Part shown: one piece after another, positions 59,375 through 64,000 of the stretch
Numbering within the stretch: the stretch's first letter is position 1
Layout: the number at the start of each line of letters is the position of its first letter
Source: Tetrastigma voinierianum
Taxonomy: Eukaryota > Streptophyta > Magnoliopsida > Vitales > Vitaceae
Length of the DNA stretch: 64,000 nt
NCBI GenBank assembly: GCA_016808115.1
Contig: JAEQBH010000128.1
Span: forward strand, 2,294,001-2,358,000
Direction of reading: 5' to 3'
Made by a program: the position numbers and the translations under genes
Notes under the pieces: generated by a model
Seen by the model: only the letters and a program-made list of their open reading frames with translations
The model's database searches: none
Told to the model about the DNA's origin: nothing

Positions 59375-61565
59375 TATTAAATTTTTTTTTCATCTTCTTC
59401 TTTGATTTGAAAACACAAAAAAATTTACATATCATTAATAAATTTTATATCACACACATACACTCATTTTATTAAATTTTTTATTTGATTTTCAAAAAAA
59501 AAAAAGAAAAAAATTCAATCTTGTTTAAGTTGATAGGTCAACATCTTTATTCCATAGTTCTGTTTTACCATTTTGTTCATCAAATGCTGTTCCCCTAAGT
59601 TTGCAATATAATTTGTTTAACCTCCATATGTTGCAATCTGTTTAATACCACCAGCCCTTATCACAATACAATTTTGTGTTTGCAACCACAAAACCATCCA
59701 TTCAAGCTTATGCGATACAGTTAACACCGAAGGTATGCCTGTCTGATTTTCTTGAGCCGATACCTCTATTCTTTGATGAAGCGACAATCTTGCAATGCAT
59801 TTCTCCTTAAACTAGCCACCTTCCTACCATTTAGGTTCTGATATAAATCTGTGCTGTACAATTCTCGTAAATAACCTTCTTTCTATTACCACAACTCATT
59901 ATCATTTTGCTTTGCAATACCTCTGTGTTTGTGTCCCTCTATTGAAATACAAATATTTTTCTCCACAATGGCTGACAGGCGTAGCCAAGAGTTTTATATA
60001 AATTTTTGTCTTTTTTTCTTTATTTCTAGTAGAAATCATAAAAAAATTTTTATATATATTTTTCATTTTCCATAATACTCAAATAGATTTATAAAATTTA
60101 TTTTACCCCATTTTCTTCATTTTACAAACATAAAATCATTAGAAAATTATTTCTCTCTCTATTAAATAAATTTATAAATTATTTTTTCTTTATTCAAATT
60201 TCTTCTCATTTTCATGATCAGATAATTTATTAAAATTTATTTTATTAAATTTTCTTCGGTTTATCTTTGTAAAACCTTAAAATTAGTTTCTCTTCCTCAT
60301 AACCAAATAAATTCATAAAGAATTTTGGTACTGGGTTTTCACTAGTGTTTCTCCACCTTATATACATATATTGTTTTTTCTTCTCATTTTCACTCAAAAT
60401 AAATTTATAAAATTTGTTTATTCATTACTATTCAATTTCAACATGAACCTTGAAAAAAATCATTTTCTTAAGCCTCGTAGCCAAATAAATTTATAAAAAT
60501 TTATTTTCTTTTTGGAAGAATTTTCTTTTTCAGTTTACATGAGCTCCATATTTTCCATTAAATTACAAAATGGTCACGATTTCTTAAAGCTCTTTATACC
60601 ATTTTAACCTGGTGTTCAACCTAATTTTTTTTTTAGGTGAGTTCATTATTCGATAAACCAGTAATTTCAAATTTATTTCTTTTATTTTATGCTTCAGTTT
60701 ACACACTATAAACAAAATTTATTTTCCATAAATCCCATAACACTAAGTGCTAATGCTAAAGCACACATACAATCTCATCCTGACATTAACATACCCATTC
60801 CACTTTACGTAATTCAATCAGAAATCGCTAAAACCACGAAAACACGTGCATGTAGTGTCCTAGTTTTGTCGTGATTTTTTCCTGGTAATCTCATACCTAC
60901 ATAACATCCCAGACACCTTATGGTGATATTGAACTTGACCTCAAGCTAAGCTGACCTCAAATCTCTGGGTTTTCATATACCTATTCTCCACGCATCAAAC
61001 CACCCCAGTGGTGGTGATTACCGACCAGGCTCCACACAGGTATTCGTATGCTGCAAGCTCGTGCAAGGCTAGTGGCGCCCCAAACTCTGGGATTGATTGA
61101 CCTCTTACTGTTACGTGGAATCTTCCGTGAATGTCGGGTGACGGCGTTACCTACCAAAGTAATTCTTGGTCTGTCCTTTTCGTTTCTGGCGTTTAAACTC
61201 GCGTTTTTAGGAAAACCGATCGACGTCGTTTTATGGCGATGAAACGTCGATTCTCGTAATCAAATTTTGTCCTGCTTTCCGGTTTGATATTGACGCTATC
61301 GCCGGTAGTCCATTTCATCATTTCTCTACTCCATACCTAGTACGGCACATGAGTCGTGTTATATCTTTGGTAGCATAAGAAAGATCGCTACGTACGAACG
61401 ATGTGCCTGAAAAGTGTGACCAAGACCTCTTGAATTTCGAGAATTTTAAGTCTTTGTTGGGATTGTGACGATTCGACGTTAAAAATCAGTTTATTATCAG
61501 GGATCAGAGAATCATTAATGTACGAAATACGCGATTTTGTAATCGAAATTACGATTTTAATTTTT
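58640..61565 (-). mobile_element. Chromovirus leader and partial LTR remnant (element F)
   Basis: The LTR starts at 61,073 (TGGCGCCCCAAACTCTGGG, compare TGACACCCCAATCCCGGGG in element A) and shows TTTGTAATCGAAATTACGAT near 61,533. It is truncated to about 490 bp. To its left, minus-strand leader sequence matches element A, including GTGTCCTAGTTTTGTC (60,855) and GGTAATCTCATACCTA. Two copies of the TTGTATTGCAATACAA palindrome (58,716-58,733 and 58,932-58,951) lie near the left end. No gag or pol is present. Confidence 0.75.
59319..59364. repeat. (AC)23 microsatellite
   Basis: An uninterrupted AC run followed by a short TA run, within the leader remnant of element F. Confidence 0.97.
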
Positions 61566-62916
61566 AGTTGAGGTGAGATTATTCACACCTTCCAGCGTGA
61601 AATGACGTCTTAGATCAGTGATCAGGCGTCAGTATTTAGTCGACGAGACGATTCCAACGGTGAAGTGAGTTTGATAAATAAGATCAAGAAAATTTTGGAT
61701 TTTCTGAAATTAGATTTATCTTTTGAGAAAATTGGATTTTCTAGGGTTCTAAATCCTCAGCCTTCACCTTATCTTTATATTTATGATTACAGGTATGTAT
61801 TTATTAATACTACTCTAATTAATTATATATATATATATTTTTATATTTCTTATATTTTACGTGTTTATGTCCTTGTTTAAATTATATTAATGATTATATA
61901 TTATAATTTACTTGTTGATTATATATCATATATTAAGGATATAGTATTTGATAGTTTTATACTAAACATATACCATATATTTAATGTGTTTTGTTACTCA
62001 TATTAACCTCTCATCTTCATGGATTTTATCAACTGTTAATATCTATTTATGTTAATATTGCATCATATTTTCATTTGTATTTTGTTGATAGGATTTTATT
62101 TTCTTTAATTTTTGGAAAACAAATTATTATTTCTAATATTCTTAAAAATATTCAATACTATGTTATTCATCAAAAAAGTAACAGGAAAATGATGAAATAC
62201 ACACAATGATAAGGAAAAAATGGAATGAATTAGAGTTAAAAAGGTATTGTCCTTTGAGTTTATTTTTCATTATCTTAACTCATTAACAGCAAAAAATTAA
62301 ATAATTTAAAAGATGCATGATTTTTAACTACTATTAATTTTCTTTATTTTGAACATGATTAAATATAATAAATGCATTTTTTAATTTTATGTGTCTCATC
62401 AACATGTACCTTTTTATGTTTTTGGATTTGTTTAAAAAAATAAAAATTAATATTCAAATATCATTTCTCATCCTAGTTTATATATTTAAAATAAATAAAA
62501 TAGAAAAAATGATACTAAAAATGCTTAAAATTGTGTAATGGACAAAGTACATTGTTATTGAACTCTTATTAAAATGTGTAAAAGAATATGGAAAGAGCTA
62601 AGCAGTGTCATTATTTGTAAATGTCCTTTGTCTAGTTTACCATCATTTATAATTTTTATTTAGTCCTTCATGTTTTCACCATATTCTTTAAAAATTTGAA
62701 AGAAAAAAAACTTCTTTCTCATTAAACCAAGCAGTAGAGCACCTAAACTAGTTTAATATTAATTCCCCAGGTAATCTTACATGAATATAACATCCATTCA
62801 GCTCTGATTTTCCATCAATTATATTTTGTTTTCTATACTCTTTAACACAGGAGGCACTAAAGTTTAGAACTAACATGGTAATCCATAGTGTGCTGCCCTC
62901 TGTGAGTTTAGATATC
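61566..62916. other. AT-rich spacer
   Basis: No gene or clear repeat seen. Short frames are AT-driven. Confidence 0.6.
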
Positions 62917-63005
62917 ATATATGTATATATCTATATATACTCTATATATATATATATATATAATATATATATCTTCTATATATATATATATATACTATAA
63001 TATAT
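62917..63005. repeat. (TA)n-rich microsatellite
   Basis: Several blocks of TA dinucleotides separated by short CT interruptions. Confidence 0.9.
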
Positions 63006-64000
63006 ACGCCACGATCATCGATATAATTTAATTACTTAAGTTTTAATATTCCAGAATAGCTGTTGGCGTCGAAAAAGGAGGGTTGTGAGTTTGAATCATA
63101 GTAGAATGGTTATTATAATGTAACTAAAAAAGTGTATAATTTGTGAAAAAAAATCTTATACATATATATATTAACTAGTGTTAAGATTATTTTCAATACA
63201 TTATTGAATTTTTAAATTAAAATTCATCATTTACATTTGAGAAAATATAAAATGTATCCAGCATTAAAACAGTCTATACGAAAAATAGTTTTTTAGCAAG
63301 GAAAATATGGAAGCTAAGCATTAGTTGATTGTATTATATAAATTCTTACTTTTTAAAATATCTTCAGTATGTCTGTTTCTGAACCTTTCAGAAACACTAG
63401 CATTAATTGTAAAAGTTCTAAACTTACCATGCTTTAACTTGTTCCTTCAGTTATAAAACTTTTCATATTCAATGACCTAAGACCTGATAACTTGCTTTAA
63501 AAGTTTCATTTCTGTAAAATGCTAGCGTTTACGGTGGGTTGGATTTTACCAAAACATCCATGAAGCGCACCGTCAGATGTTCTGAGACTGCCTGCCCTTC
63601 AACGTACTAATAGCCAGGAGCACGGGCTTCGACATGTGGTCGGAAGGACCTGTTCGTTCGCGTCTTTAAGGTAAATGTGATTGGAAAGACGCCGATGTCT
63701 GCGTCACCGCCAATCTGCTTTATATTTTATGTCTCCGATCCGTTTTACGGTCTCCCTTTGAATTCGCGACGCGAACTAGATTGCGATGCGACGAAGTCTA
63801 ATCACATGTGTGAAATCGATCGTACCTGGCGGTGTGCTGCCTTCCCAAAACTGGGTTTCCATTGGGTGCGTTTTATAATATCATTTTGCTGCCAAACATG
63901 GTTTATAATTCAAAACCATTGTTTGCTTTGATATGGTTTGATGTTGAAACATTGTTGTAATCTGGTTTGATGATTAAACCATTGTTTGCCCTAAAGCCAT
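63006..64000. other. Right-edge sequence, AT-rich then mixed
   Basis: AT-rich to about 63,520, then a GC-richer stretch to about 63,870 with no recognisable protein. The last ~110 bp carry repeated AAACCATTGTTTG with an inverted CAAACATGGTTT, possibly the end of a transposon cut by the window. Confidence 0.45.

Noticed and set aside
1..64000. CRISPR-like array
   Set aside because: The tandem repeats at 20.3 kb and 40.7 kb are contiguous or AT-rich satellites without unique spacers, in a plant nuclear context.

Overview
The window looks like nuclear DNA of a eudicot, probably woody. It holds one recognisable host gene, a five-exon cinnamyl alcohol dehydrogenase (CAD) with plant splice sites, and roughly 57 kb of AT-rich spacer and nested transposable elements. 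I see no rRNA, tRNA gene, CRISPR array or bacterial operon.

Layout. (1) 1-2,400: a bona fide (class I, lignin-type) CAD gene with two AC/MYB elements and a TATA box upstream. (2) 2,400-7,000: AT-rich spacer plus a possible 1.5-kb TIR element with a GC-rich core. (3) 7,005-27,377: a decayed Tat-lineage Ty3/gypsy complex on the + strand. It has the gag C-terminus, protease, RT/RNase H and a truncated integrase, then a ~183-bp higher-order tandem repeat, an antisense extra ORF (gypsy-type transposon family), a probable LTR, and the gag N-terminus of an adjoining copy. Two elements are nested in it: a full-length chromovirus on the - strand (element A, 10,783-20,286, inside the tandem repeat) and a 1.27-kb TRIM-like element (24,922-26,192) that carries a histone H2B C-terminal fragment. 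(4) 27,378-~40,030: a 5'-truncated Ty1/copia element on the - strand, inserted in the gypsy gag and itself split by a second full-length chromovirus on the + strand (element B, 29,677-39,661) of the same family as A. (5) ~40,700-51,493: a decayed CACTA (En/Spm) transposon on the - strand, with TNP2 transposase, a Transposase_24-type second protein, a Ulp1-like peptidase and a ~250-bp tandem array. (6) 52,893-55,513: a composite with ~150-bp inverted ends that carries a chromovirus leader. (7) ~58,640-61,565: a - strand chromovirus leader and LTR remnant. (8) AT-rich spacer to the end.

How the parts relate. CAD is the only gene that appears functional. Every transposon gene read here has stops, frameshifts or deletions. 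The chromovirus family occurs five times (A, B, the LTR piece at 41.7 kb, the leader at 53 kb and the remnant at 58.6-61.6 kb). It shares unusual non-coding signatures: a palindromic TTGTATTGCAATACAA leader repeat, tandem hairpins inside the LTR, and a GC-rich island in an AT-rich leader. Both long copies lack the same part of gag and protease, which suggests a non-autonomous subfamily. Nesting order is readable from target-site duplications: gypsy C/D is oldest, then A, the TRIM and copia, with B after copia. All calls come from reading the sequence; no database search was run.
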